From a virus, in IMG/VR virus record IMGVR_UViG_3300024999_000045, positions 1 to 64,000 of that record: 64,000 nt of DNA. One strand, written 5' to 3'. Made by a program: the position numbers and the translations under genes. The notes under the pieces are model-generated. The model worked only from the letters and a program-made list of their open reading frames with translations, made no database searches and was not told the origin of the DNA. Below are positions 38,940-47,226 of this stretch, one piece after another; within the stretch, counting starts at the first letter, position 1, and each line of letters opens with the position of its first letter.

Positions 38940-39827
38940 ATGGGAACAAATATTCAAGATTTATATCTTAAAGGTGAGAGAGTAGGAAATAAAATAGAAT
39001 ATATAACTACTAGTTCACCAATAAATAATATAAGTCGTGGTTGGAGAGCATTTAATGGTATTGAACCTAAAACATTTAGTTCTAGTTGCTCAGGGGATTG
39101 GTTAACAGCAGATTTTTCAAAAATAAAAACAGAGTTATCTAGAATATCAGATTATAATATAGGAGGAAACAACGTGAAAACAGAAGAACAAAAACAAGAT
39201 GAGTTACTAAAATTTATTGAGGAAAATGAAGTTGAACATGACGAAGAAAATGTTTATATGTACTTAGTTGTTGATTTAGAAGGTAAATCTCATAGATACT
39301 CAGAATTTAATTATAAAAAATGTGGATTTTATAGTTTATCAGACGCAGTTTATACACTTATTAGAAAAGACGCCGTTGAGAAAATAAAAGATTATTCAAA
39401 GAATGTATATGTGCATAAAAATGAAGTTATTAATACCAATTTTCTTTATGAAATAAATTATAAAATTATTAAGGTTAAAATTAATAAAAAAGATTTATTA
39501 GAAGTGTGTGGTATGGCATTAAAGTGTAATAAATTCGAAGTTATTTCAGAGGAAACTATTGAAAATTCATTTGAATTTGAAGTATTAGATATCGAATCTG
39601 ATAAAGAAACGTCTATACAATTAGCATTAGAGGGTATTTCAACTGATATATGCGTATACGAAACAAAACTAAAAAATACTGCAACTGGGAATGGTTTGAT
39701 ATTAAATATTTATGGGGAATTAAATATATCCCAAGAAGATATTAAGAAACTTATTGTCGATGAATTAGAAAGATTAAATAAAATATTTAACCAAAAACAA
39801 AATTTAAAAGGTAAAATAAAATTATAA
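38940..39827 (+). CDS. Unknown protein with a strong internal start (295 aa)
   Basis: The full frame starts at ATG 38940 (AAAGGAAAACAAAT upstream). In frame, at codon 79, GTG 39174 has an ideal AGGAGG seven bases before it, and TATAATATAGGAGG looks like the usual gene-start sequence here. So two products are likely, or two genes were fused by loss of a stop. Segment 1 (1-78) is Gly/Ser-rich and beta-like (RGWRAFNGIEPKTFSSSCSG). Segment 2 (79-295) is acidic alpha/beta (EEQKQDELLKFIEEN...). No family recognised for either. Confidence 0.6.
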   Translation: MGTNIQDLYLKGERVGNKIEYITTSSPINNISRGWRAFNGIEPKTFSSSCSGDWLTADFSKIKTELSRISDYNIGGNNVKTEEQKQDELLKFIEENEVEHDEENVYMYLVVDLEGKSHRYSEFNYKKCGFYSLSDAVYTLIRKDAVEKIKDYSKNVYVHKNEVINTNFLYEINYKIIKVKINKKDLLEVCGMALKCNKFEVISEETIENSFEFEVLDIESDKETSIQLALEGISTDICVYETKLKNTATGNGLILNIYGELNISQEDIKKLIVDELERLNKIFNQKQNLKGKIKL

Positions 39828-39845
39828 TAATAAAGGAGAATTTAT

Positions 39846-40160
39846 ATGATGGCATTGGGAATTATAGGAGTAATATGTATGGTGGTTATTTTATTACCAT
39901 TAGAAATATTATTAAATGGATTTGTTTTAACAAAATTATGGTTTTGGTTTATTAATCCAATATTTGGATTAGCATTATTGACATTACCACAAGCAATGGG
40001 CTTATCATTAATAATTAGTTTTTTAACTCATCAAATTGTCGATACAGAGCCTAAAAAAGAAAGTGCTACGACTAAAATAGCAACATCGTTGGTAAGACTT
40101 TTTATAACTCCATTATTATTTTTATTAATAGGATTTATTATAAAACAATTTATGGGATAG
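39846..40160 (+). CDS. Integral membrane protein (104 aa)
   Basis: ATG follows AAAGGAGAATTTAT. Three hydrophobic spans are visible: IIGVICMVVILLPLEILL, NPIFGLALLTLPQAMGLSLI and LFITPLLFLLIGFII. The loop between spans 2 and 3 is charged (EPKKESATTKIATSL). It resembles small phage membrane proteins near lysogeny genes. No assigned function. It is directly followed by an AbrB-like gene. Confidence 0.6.
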   Translation: MMALGIIGVICMVVILLPLEILLNGFVLTKLWFWFINPIFGLALLTLPQAMGLSLIISFLTHQIVDTEPKKESATTKIATSLVRLFITPLLFLLIGFIIKQFMG

Positions 40161-40169
40161 GTGATTAAT

Positions 40170-40379
40170 ATGGAACTTAAAGTAACGGGAATGGTTAGAA
40201 GAATAGATGATCTTGGGCGAGTTGTAATTCCAAAGGAAATAAGACGAACACTTAGATTACTCGAAGGCGATGCAATGGAAGTATTTATTACTGAAGATGG
40301 TGGAGTTTATCTTAAAAAGTGTGAATTTGAGCAAGAATTAGGAAGAATTGATGATACTTTGAATTTATTTAAGAATTAA
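40170..40379 (+). CDS. AbrB/SpoVT-type transcription regulator
   Basis: 69 aa. GTG 40161 is inside the ribosome site (ATAGGTGATT), so ATG 40170 is taken. The AbrB swapped-hairpin motif is clear: VTGMVRRIDDLGRVVIPKEI then RRTLRLLEGDAMEVFITEDG, the N-terminal DNA-binding domain. Only a short tail follows (ELGRIDDTLNLFKN). AbrB proteins control transition-phase genes in Firmicutes and bind flexible AT-rich DNA as tetramers. A phage copy may regulate its own operons or interfere with host AbrB. It is next to two small membrane proteins. Confidence 0.85.
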   Translation: MELKVTGMVRRIDDLGRVVIPKEIRRTLRLLEGDAMEVFITEDGGVYLKKCEFEQELGRIDDTLNLFKN

Positions 40380-40404
40380 AAATAAAAATTATAAGGAGAT
40401 TGAC

Positions 40405-40578
40405 ATGAAATTATTTAAATTAATAGTATGTATTTTGTTAGTTATAGCAGGGACGATAAATTTGTTTTTAGCTTTTAAAAATCCTACAGTAGTTGAATAT
40501 TGGGGAAAATCAATATTAATGTTTTTACTTTATATTCATAATGATTTAGGAATGAAATTAGATGAAATAAAAGATTAA
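40405..40578 (+). CDS. Small membrane protein (57 aa)
   Basis: ATG follows AAGGAGATTGAC. A hydrophobic N-terminal helix (LFKLIVCILLVIAGTINLFL) is followed by a second weaker one (YWGKSILMFLLYIHNDLG), so one or two spans. The tail is acidic. Function unknown. Confidence 0.5.
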   Translation: MKLFKLIVCILLVIAGTINLFLAFKNPTVVEYWGKSILMFLLYIHNDLGMKLDEIKD

Positions 40579-40617
40579 ATAGAATATGTCATTTATTTAA
40601 AAGCGAAAGGAGAAAAT

Positions 40618-40980
40618 ATGATAGGTAAAACGTATAAAACAACAAGAATTAATGGAATATTTGGTGAAGTAAATATAGATTCTATTCAAATTGATAATGA
40701 ATATTCCAAAACAAGACACTATGAAGAAGAAATGGATATAGAAACAGGAAAAGAAATTAATTTTAAAGATGAAACACTTGGACTTCCAGACGGAATTAGT
40801 ATTGATACATATTTTAAAATGGCATTAATTCAGCAATTAGAGTCTATAAATAGAAGTTTGGGTGCTATAAATAAATATCCGCAAGTTACAGTAAAACTTG
40901 ATGAAGAAACTATTATTAAATTAAAAGATGGCAATGTAAACGATTTTATGAATACCTTAACAAGAAAAACAAAGAAATAA
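40618..40980 (+). CDS. Unknown protein (120 aa)
   Basis: ATG follows CGAAAGGAGAAAAT. Alpha/beta: GKTYKTTRINGIFGEVNID, then DGISIDTYFKMALIQQLES and KYPQVTVKLDEETIIKL. The C-terminus is helical and basic (DFMNTLTRKTKK). No family recognised. Twelve bases separate it from the next gene. Confidence 0.55.
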   Translation: MIGKTYKTTRINGIFGEVNIDSIQIDNEYSKTRHYEEEMDIETGKEINFKDETLGLPDGISIDTYFKMALIQQLESINRSLGAINKYPQVTVKLDEETIIKLKDGNVNDFMNTLTRKTKK

Positions 40981-40992
40981 AAAGGAGAAAAT

Positions 40993-41376
40993 ATGAACTA
41001 TCCAATATATCCAGATGATTTTGATGATAATAAAGATGGTGTTGCTATTAGCAATGAAAAAATTAATGAGTGGTTAATAGATGGTGTGATTTTTCTAGAA
41101 AGAAATAAAAATGAATTTAATTGGTTTTGTCAATCTGGTGATACAAGAGTTGAAGTTAGAAGAGTTTATTATGATAATAAAGGACTTGAACAAACTTACG
41201 AAGTAAATGTATTTAAGAAATTTGAATATGGTGGGTCAAATGTGTTTATGGTTGATAATCAAAACAAAGTATTGGACTGGTCGCTTTATAATAAAGAAGA
41301 GAATAAACGCCTAGAAATGTTAGAAGAAATAGACGAATTAGAGCAAAGAATCAAAGAATTGCGAGAAAGATTATAA
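40993..41376 (+). CDS. Unknown protein with helical C-terminus (127 aa)
   Basis: ATG follows AAAAGGAGAAAAT. The first 90 residues are mixed alpha/beta with NEFNWFCQSGDTRVEVRRVY. The last 35 are a coiled-coil-like helix (RLEMLEEIDELEQRIKELRE). No motif. Function unknown. Confidence 0.55.
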   Translation: MNYPIYPDDFDDNKDGVAISNEKINEWLIDGVIFLERNKNEFNWFCQSGDTRVEVRRVYYDNKGLEQTYEVNVFKKFEYGGSNVFMVDNQNKVLDWSLYNKEENKRLEMLEEIDELEQRIKELRERL

Positions 41377-41394
41377 TTAAAAAGGAGAATAATT

Positions 41395-41613
41395 ATGACT
41401 AGATGTAAGTTTAATTGTGAATCAGTAACTAAGTTTGCAAATGGTTCTAAAGTTAATTTTAGAGCAGTAACTCATGGAAGTCCTGAAAACGAACAATTTT
41501 TTAAATGGACACCAAATGCAAATATGGAACTGCAATTAGTAAATGATGAAGTTGCAAAACAATTTGAACCAGGTAAAGAATATTATATTGATATTACAGA
41601 AGTAAATTTATAA
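41395..41613 (+). CDS. Conserved small phage protein (72 aa)
   Basis: ATG follows AAAGGAGAATAATT. The pattern CKFNCESVTKFANGSKVNF, AVTHGSPENEQFFKWTP and KQFEPGKEYYIDITE matches a small widespread phage family, in which the same VT...GS.EN..FF.WTP...F.PGKEYY order is found. Its function is not known to me; it is often near replication genes and here lies just before the HD-domain and SSB-like genes. Beta-rich and probably a single-domain protein. Confidence 0.7.
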   Translation: MTRCKFNCESVTKFANGSKVNFRAVTHGSPENEQFFKWTPNANMELQLVNDEVAKQFEPGKEYYIDITEVNL

Positions 41614-41666
41614 TCAAACATAGATTTTATAAAAAATATAAACATAATAACAAGAAAGGAATATTA

Positions 41667-42236
41667 ATGGAAAAATACGAAGTTTTTAATAAGGAATTAA
41701 ATTATATTAAAAATGCAAAAATCAAAGAATTCACAACTGAAGTGTTAAAAATTGTACCAGATTATTTTTGGGAAGTTCCAGCTTCGAGTACGTTTAAGTA
41801 CCACCCCTCTCCATCTAGAGAGGTAGGGGGTTTAATTTATCATACTAAATCCGCTGTGAGATTCGCTGTCGAGATGTTTGGGTTTCATAGTATGCAAAGT
41901 TATGATAATACAATGCAAAGCATAATAATTTCTGCATTAATACTTCATGATATGGCAAAGTCAGGGATACCAAAAACACAATATACAGTAACAGAACATC
42001 CGTTAATTGCTGCTAATTATATAAGAGAGCACAAAGATATTTGTGAGATTTTAGATAAAGAAATTTTAGATAAAATTCTATCTGGAATAGAGACACATAT
42101 GACCGAATGGAATAAAGATTATAAGACAGGCAAAGAAGTTCTTCCATTACCGACTCAGGGATATCAAAAATACATTGGTATTTGTGATTATTTAAGTAGT
42201 AGAAAATGTATGACTTTGGATTTAGATGAGGATTAA
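41667..42236 (+). CDS. HD-domain phosphohydrolase
   Basis: 189 aa. ATG follows AAAGGAATATTA. The metal-binding HD signature is present: GLIYHTKSAVRFAV, then LILHDMAKSG, EHPLIAANYI, IETHMTEWNK and a late Asp in CDYLSSRK. HD-domain enzymes cleave nucleotide phosphate esters; substrates range from dNTPs to (p)ppGpp, oligonucleotides and cyclic dinucleotides. The present sequence does not single out a substrate. It is the last gene before an HNH gene and the SSB-like gene, with stop overlapping the next ATG by one base. Confidence 0.8.
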   Translation: MEKYEVFNKELNYIKNAKIKEFTTEVLKIVPDYFWEVPASSTFKYHPSPSREVGGLIYHTKSAVRFAVEMFGFHSMQSYDNTMQSIIISALILHDMAKSGIPKTQYTVTEHPLIAANYIREHKDICEILDKEILDKILSGIETHMTEWNKDYKTGKEVLPLPTQGYQKYIGICDYLSSRKCMTLDLDED

Positions 42237-42919
42237 TGGGTTTATTAAATAATATGGTTGGAAGAATTTTTGGAAAGTTAACGGTTATAGCAAGAGATGT
42301 TGATAAATTACAAAATACATATTGGATTTGTAAATGTAGTTGTGAAAGTGGCAAAACTAAATCAGTAAGAGGTTCACATTTAAAAGCAGGCAGAATTCAA
42401 AGTTGTGGGTGTTTATATAATAAAATAAGAGGTCAAAAACTGCCGAATAATCAGTTTATATTTAGAGATAATTATAAAATTGGAATAACTTATGACGGGA
42501 AAGAATTTTATTATGATGTTGAAGATGCTTATTTTATTGAAGAACATACTTGGTATTTTGATAAAGACGGTTATGTTATAACTAGAATTAATAACAAAGG
42601 TGTAAAAATGCATAAATTAATTATTCCAAGTAGCAGAAATGAAATTATAGACCATAAAAATCAAAATAAATTTGATAATAGAAAAGATAATTTAAGAAAA
42701 TGTGATTCTAGTCAAAGTGCTATGAATATTAGACGAAGAAACCACAATACAAGTGGTGTTACTGGAGTTGGGTGGCATAAAACAAGCAATAAATGGAGAG
42801 TTAGAATTAATTATAATAAAAAATCTGTTTTTCTTGGAGAATTTGAAAATTTCGAAGACGCAGTGAAAGTACGCAAAGAAGCAGAACAAAAATATTTCGG
42901 AGAATTTGCACCAAAATAA
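42236..42919 (+). CDS. HNH homing endonuclease with N-terminal Cys domain and C-terminal AP2
   Basis: 227 aa. ATG overlaps the HD gene stop by one base, so the endonuclease sits exactly at a gene border. The N-terminal part has FGKLTVIARD, CKCSCESGK and SCGCLYNK (a zinc-like Cys set). The HNH core is KMHKLIIPSS, then IIDHKNQNKFDNRKDNL. The C-terminal AP2-like domain has SGVTGVGWHKTSNKWRVRI and EFENFEDAVKVRKEAEQ. Such genes home into sites next to conserved phage genes. It is a close relative in architecture of the enzyme at 48291. Confidence 0.88.
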   Translation: MGLLNNMVGRIFGKLTVIARDVDKLQNTYWICKCSCESGKTKSVRGSHLKAGRIQSCGCLYNKIRGQKLPNNQFIFRDNYKIGITYDGKEFYYDVEDAYFIEEHTWYFDKDGYVITRINNKGVKMHKLIIPSSRNEIIDHKNQNKFDNRKDNLRKCDSSQSAMNIRRRNHNTSGVTGVGWHKTSNKWRVRINYNKKSVFLGEFENFEDAVKVRKEAEQKYFGEFAPK

Positions 42920-43005
42920 TAAAATATAAACATAATAATTAAATATAATTAGAGTTTATACTCTTTTATATAGATAAAAAACATAGATTAAACGGAGGAT
43001 ATAAA

Positions 43006-44181
43006 ATGGCTAAAAAAGAAGAAAAAAAGGCATTAAAAAAAGGTCAAGCAAATTTTCAATTAATTGGCAAAGTAAAGATTGGTGATTTTACTTATAAAAT
43101 CGACCAACAATCAAAAACTTCAGATTGGCTTTATAATCAAATGAACCTTGGTGTTGATTGTGGAGATGGTAATATTGTATATGCAGATATGATGGGTGGC
43201 TATGGCACAGAAAGAGACAACGTATTATATGTACATGGCAAGAAAAAATCAGATAATAGTGACAAACTTATTGATGACTATGAAAACAGATATACAATTT
43301 CTTGGGAAGATAGATTTGATGAAACATTAACTGAAGGTATTGGTGAAAATTGTTTTATAACAGTTGGAATAGAAAAAGATAGTAAAGGTAAAACATTTGC
43401 TAAAAAATTCTTATCACAATACGATGCAATAGAATATACAAAAGAACATTTAGAAGATGGAACTATTGTTAATGTTAAAGGTTCTTTAAAATATAGTGAA
43501 TATAATGAAAGTTTACAAATTAAAAAAGAAATAAACTCTATATTTTTATCAAAAGTTGAAAAAGAATCCGATTTTAAAGCAAAATTTACTCAAACAATAC
43601 TTGTTCATAGAGATAGTGTTAGTTTTGATAAAGATAGAGAAGTTTATAATATTGAAGCTTATATTGTAGACTTTCTTGGAAAACTTGATAATAGAAAGAT
43701 AAATGAAAATATAGTATATACAAAGGTTTTTGAAATGGCAGTTGACCAAACTAATCCAGAAAAAACTAATAAATTAATTTCTAAGATATTCAAAACTTCT
43801 AAAGGTCTTAAAGAAATTACAGTTGAAGGCGAATTAGTAGAAGGACAATCAATGACAAAAGTATCTGCCGATGATATTCCTAATGATATAAAAGAATTGA
43901 TTGAATATGGTGCAATTACACTTGAAGATTATCAAGGAAGAGCTGCTATTGGTGGAAATAAAGAAAAGAAAATGGTAATTAAAACTCCTTCAATTAAGTT
44001 TGTTGAAAAAGATGGAGCAAAATCTCCAGTTATTCTTATGGAAGAAAGTAAATATCAAGAAAGTGATCTAGTATTTTTACATCAATTTTTAGAAGAAGAA
44101 ATAGAAGAATTAGAAGAAGATAGTGACGAAGATGATAGTGAAGACTTAGATGATGATTTAATGAGTTTATTAAATGACTAA
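43006..44181 (+). CDS. Putative single-stranded DNA-binding protein of the replication block
   Basis: 391 aa. ATG follows ACGGAGGATATAAA, after a TATAAACATAATAA motif. Beta-rich body: ANFQLIGKVKIGDFTYKID, DCGDGNIVYADMMGGYG, then IVNVKGSLKYSEYNESLQIK, consistent with OB folds. The last 30 residues are extremely acidic and end DLDDDLMSLLND. This design, an OB body with acidic tip, is that of phage SSBs, and the gene is immediately followed by a Sak4-like ATPase. The same tip (DLKDLLNLLD) is on the PD-(D/E)XK nuclease. No direct biochemical signature, so the SSB call is by context and tail. Confidence 0.6.
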   Translation: MAKKEEKKALKKGQANFQLIGKVKIGDFTYKIDQQSKTSDWLYNQMNLGVDCGDGNIVYADMMGGYGTERDNVLYVHGKKKSDNSDKLIDDYENRYTISWEDRFDETLTEGIGENCFITVGIEKDSKGKTFAKKFLSQYDAIEYTKEHLEDGTIVNVKGSLKYSEYNESLQIKKEINSIFLSKVEKESDFKAKFTQTILVHRDSVSFDKDREVYNIEAYIVDFLGKLDNRKINENIVYTKVFEMAVDQTNPEKTNKLISKIFKTSKGLKEITVEGELVEGQSMTKVSADDIPNDIKELIEYGAITLEDYQGRAAIGGNKEKKMVIKTPSIKFVEKDGAKSPVILMEESKYQESDLVFLHQFLEEEIEELEEDSDEDDSEDLDDDLMSLLND

Positions 44182-44209
44182 AATATAAATATAATAATAG
44201 GAGGTAAAT

Positions 44210-45187
44210 ATGGGATTCAGAGATTCTAATTCAAAACAAATAGGTGGTAAATTTTTAGTATATGGTGATACAAGTTCGGGTAAAAGTTTTTTTACCCTTA
44301 CTTTTCCAAAATTAGCTTCTGTTGATAGCGAAGCAGGACTTGCACATTACGAGGGTAGAGACGTTGTTATTAATAATAAAAAATACAACAATTTAGTTAT
44401 TGTTGATAATACTGCTGATTTAGAAGACTTAGAGGATAGCTTAGATGATTTACTTGATGGAAAATATGATGGTAAAATTGAAAGTTTTGCAGTTGATAGT
44501 GAAACAAAATTTTATAATACAATGCAAGTTGGTGCTATGGAAGTAGAAGAAAGAAGAGCAAGAAAAAAAGGTGAAGATGTTGACGATCAAACTGTATCAC
44601 AAAGGCAATGGGGTAGAATTAAATTAATCAATATGAAACTTCAACAAGCTAAAATAGATTTATCTACTAAAGGTGTTCACGTTGTTTCTGTTGCTCAAGG
44701 AATGGATTTAAGAGATAAAGCAGGTAAAAATGTAATAGGTGAAAAACCAGATATGCATAAATCAGTTCCATTTGATTATGATACTGTTTTAAGATTCTAC
44801 AAAGAAAAAGATAAAACTACTGGAAAAATAAAGTTCTTTGCAGAAGTTGAGAAAGATAGAACCGAAGTTACAAATATAGGAGATATTTTTGAAAATTGTA
44901 CTTTTGATGTTTGGAAAGATTATTACAATAAAAAATCTAAACTAGATAAAATGGTTACAAATTATACTAAAGACTTAAAAACTTCTACTGAAGGAATTAT
45001 GACTGATGCTGACAAAGCTGATGAATTAGTAAAAGAATTTAAGGAAAATTTGAAAAAAGTAGCACCTGAAAGTCAATCTTTGGTTAATTCAAAGATAAAA
45101 GAATTAGAACTTTCAGTTAAAAATTTAAATATTTCAGACACAAATAAACTTCAACAATTAGTTAATTATACAAAGTCATTAGTCTAA
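44210..45187 (+). CDS. Sak4-like RecA-family ATPase
   Basis: 325 aa. ATG follows ATAGGAGGTAAAT. Walker A is GDTSSGKSF (about residue 19), an AAA_24-type P-loop, with SVDSEAGLAHYEG after it and ESFAVDSETKFYN as Walker B-like region. VHVVSVAQGMDLRDKAG is the sensor-like stretch. The C-terminal 90 residues are helical. Sak4 proteins act as single-strand annealing/recombination ATPases in phages and pair with an SSB, as here. Length is at the longer end because of the helical tail. Confidence 0.8.
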   Translation: MGFRDSNSKQIGGKFLVYGDTSSGKSFFTLTFPKLASVDSEAGLAHYEGRDVVINNKKYNNLVIVDNTADLEDLEDSLDDLLDGKYDGKIESFAVDSETKFYNTMQVGAMEVEERRARKKGEDVDDQTVSQRQWGRIKLINMKLQQAKIDLSTKGVHVVSVAQGMDLRDKAGKNVIGEKPDMHKSVPFDYDTVLRFYKEKDKTTGKIKFFAEVEKDRTEVTNIGDIFENCTFDVWKDYYNKKSKLDKMVTNYTKDLKTSTEGIMTDADKADELVKEFKENLKKVAPESQSLVNSKIKELELSVKNLNISDTNKLQQLVNYTKSLV

Positions 45188-45197
45188 ACACAATATG

Positions 45198-45222
45198 GTG
45201 GGGATATAAATTATATCCCCAC
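45198..45222 (+). terminator. Perfect hairpin after the Sak4-like gene
   Basis: GTGGGGATATAA (45198-45209) is an exact inverse complement of 45211-45222, with the central A as loop. It lies 11 bases after the stop. There is no U-run (ACAATTATATTA), so it may be a weak terminator, processing site or protein-binding palindrome. It separates the SSB/Sak4 pair from the helicase group. Confidence 0.45.
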
Positions 45223-45245
45223 ACAATTATATTAGGGTGATTAAA

Positions 45246-45707
45246 TTGAAAACAATAGATAAAGGAAAACAAAAAGACTGGCTTGAATTATGTGATTATG
45301 TACACAAAGAGATATTAGAGTATGAAGAAGATATGAAATTCCCTAAAAAATTAGCATTAAGATTAAAAGGGTTGTCTTCAGGACAATTTCTAGCAAATAA
45401 TACTTTGAAACCACAAGCAAATTATGAATATAAAACTATCCTTTATACTTTTAAAATATACAAAACTGAAATACTTCAGGCAGTGCAAAGAAAATGCTCT
45501 GACTTCAAAAGTGAAGAGCATAAATGGAATTATGTAATGGCTATAGTTGAGAATAAAATAAATGATGTAGTTATTATGTTAAAAAAGAATAAAAAATCTA
45601 TGCAAAAAACAGAAAATATAGATACTTCTAATCATTTTAATAATAGTGCAGAATATAAAAAGAAAACTATAGAAAAGAAAAATTCAACATTAAATAAACT
45701 GTGGTAG
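45246..45707 (+). CDS. Replication-block protein of unknown function (153 aa)
   Basis: TTG start at 45246, after AGGGTGATTAAA; an in-frame GTG at 45237 is inside the ribosome site. Helical and very basic: KKLALRLKGLSSGQFLANN in the middle, KYNYVMAIVE-like helix later, and a Lys-rich tail (AEYKKKTIEKKNSTLNKLW). Between the Sak4-like ATPase and the DnaB-like helicase, it is in the place where phages carry helicase loaders or accessory factors. No AAA+ motif, so a loader of the DnaC type is excluded. Its stop overlaps the helicase gene region. Confidence 0.55.
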   Translation: MKTIDKGKQKDWLELCDYVHKEILEYEEDMKFPKKLALRLKGLSSGQFLANNTLKPQANYEYKTILYTFKIYKTEILQAVQRKCSDFKSEEHKWNYVMAIVENKINDVVIMLKKNKKSMQKTENIDTSNHFNNSAEYKKKTIEKKNSTLNKLW

Positions 45708-45715
45708 GTGATACT

Positions 45716-47209
45716 TTGGCAAAGAAAAATGATAAACTATCCGCTTTTGAAGAGGAGTTATTAAAGGGTATAAAAAAAGTTAAAGAATTTAAACTATCTT
45801 GCGAGGCTAATATAGTTTCTATTTTATACAAAAATCCCGACTTATATTATGATTATGAAAGTATCACAATAAAAAACTTTTCTTATAATGAGTGGAAGGT
45901 ATATTTTCAAATAGGTTATGACATTATTGTAAAAGAAAATAAAAAATCACTAGATGAGATTACGGTGGGTTTATATTTAGAAAAGCACTCTAAATTAAAA
46001 GAAAAATATACTGAATATGGTGGATTTGACACTATAGAAAAAGCCAAAGAATATGTAAAAGAAAAAAACATAATTGGATATGTTAATGAACTTCATAAGT
46101 GGAATACTGTTTTAGAATTGTTAAATAAAAAATTCCCAGTTGTAGATAGAATAAAAGAATTTGTTGATATGTCTTTAGAAGAAATGTATAACGAATATGA
46201 AGCTATTTTAAATCATGTTTTCATAAATGCAGAGAGTGATGACGCTTGTTATGATATAGCAGATAATATATATGAATTAATTGATGAATTAAATGAAGGC
46301 TCTGCAATCGGTATGCCATTACATAATGCCCCACTTCTGTCTAAAGAAATTGGTGGAGATTTAGTAGGAAATATTACTTTAGTTGGTGGACTAAGTGGTT
46401 CTGGAAAAAGCAGCATGGTTAGAACAACAAAAATACCTAGTGTTATTGAATTTGGTGAAAAATTAGTCATTATGATCAATGAAGAAGGTTTAAAAAAATG
46501 GCAACGTGAACTAATTGTTTGGGTTTCAAACAATATTTTTAAAGAAGACCTTCAGAAATATATTGTAAGGGACGGAAAATACAGTAAAGAAACTAAGGAT
46601 TTATTACTAAAATGTGCAGAATGGATTAAAAGTAATAGTGGATTAATAAAAGTAATTCCATTTAAAAAATATTCAACTAACAAAGCCATAAAAGTGATTA
46701 AAAAATATTCAAGTATTGGTGTTAAATATTTTGTATTAGATACATTCAAAGCTGATTCAAAAAGTAGTAATAACGATGCATTTTGGATTAATATGCAACA
46801 AAGTATGGTTGATATATACGACACTATAAAACCAGACCAAAAAAATGTACATATCACAATTACATTTCAACTTAGTAAAAGTAGTTCTAAACAAAGATAT
46901 TATACACAAGAAAATGTTGGTATGGCTAAAAATATGATTGATGTAGCTTCAACTTGTATAATGATTAGACAATTGTTTGATGATGAGTTTGAAGGTGAGA
47001 AAAAAGAATTAAAAGTATATAGGTTAGAAGGTAAAAATAATAAAACTAAAATACCAGTAAAATTAACTAAAAACAAGCATTATCAAGTAATTTTTATTGT
47101 AAAAAATAGAGAAGGTGCTAGTAATGATTATCAAATAGTAGTTGAACATGATTTAAGTAGAAATACTTATAAAGAAATAGGAATTACGACTGTACCAGTA
47201 GATTTTTAA
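45716..47209 (+). CDS. dnaB: DnaB-like replicative helicase
   Basis: 497 aa. TTG 45716 follows TAGGTGATAC; GTG 45701 is further from any site. N-terminal domain (about 1-165) is helical, DnaB-N-like. The RecA-like C-terminal domain has Walker A LVGGLSGSGKSSMVRT, then MINEEGLKKWQ as the H1a-type loop, KYFVLDTFKADS as Walker B, and ITITFQLSKSSSK and AKNMIDVAST as later motifs. DnaB helicases unwind DNA ahead of the polymerase as hexamers, and the primase follows immediately. Overlaps the preceding gene region by close spacing. Confidence 0.85.
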   Translation: MAKKNDKLSAFEEELLKGIKKVKEFKLSCEANIVSILYKNPDLYYDYESITIKNFSYNEWKVYFQIGYDIIVKENKKSLDEITVGLYLEKHSKLKEKYTEYGGFDTIEKAKEYVKEKNIIGYVNELHKWNTVLELLNKKFPVVDRIKEFVDMSLEEMYNEYEAILNHVFINAESDDACYDIADNIYELIDELNEGSAIGMPLHNAPLLSKEIGGDLVGNITLVGGLSGSGKSSMVRTTKIPSVIEFGEKLVIMINEEGLKKWQRELIVWVSNNIFKEDLQKYIVRDGKYSKETKDLLLKCAEWIKSNSGLIKVIPFKKYSTNKAIKVIKKYSSIGVKYFVLDTFKADSKSSNNDAFWINMQQSMVDIYDTIKPDQKNVHITITFQLSKSSSKQRYYTQENVGMAKNMIDVASTCIMIRQLFDDEFEGEKKELKVYRLEGKNNKTKIPVKLTKNKHYQVIFIVKNREGASNDYQIVVEHDLSRNTYKEIGITTVPVDF

Positions 47210-47226
47210 ATAGATTGGAGATATGT

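Noticed and set aside
45198-45222. Strong rho-independent terminator
   Set aside because: The stem is excellent but the required U-tract is missing; kept only as a terminator-like hairpin.
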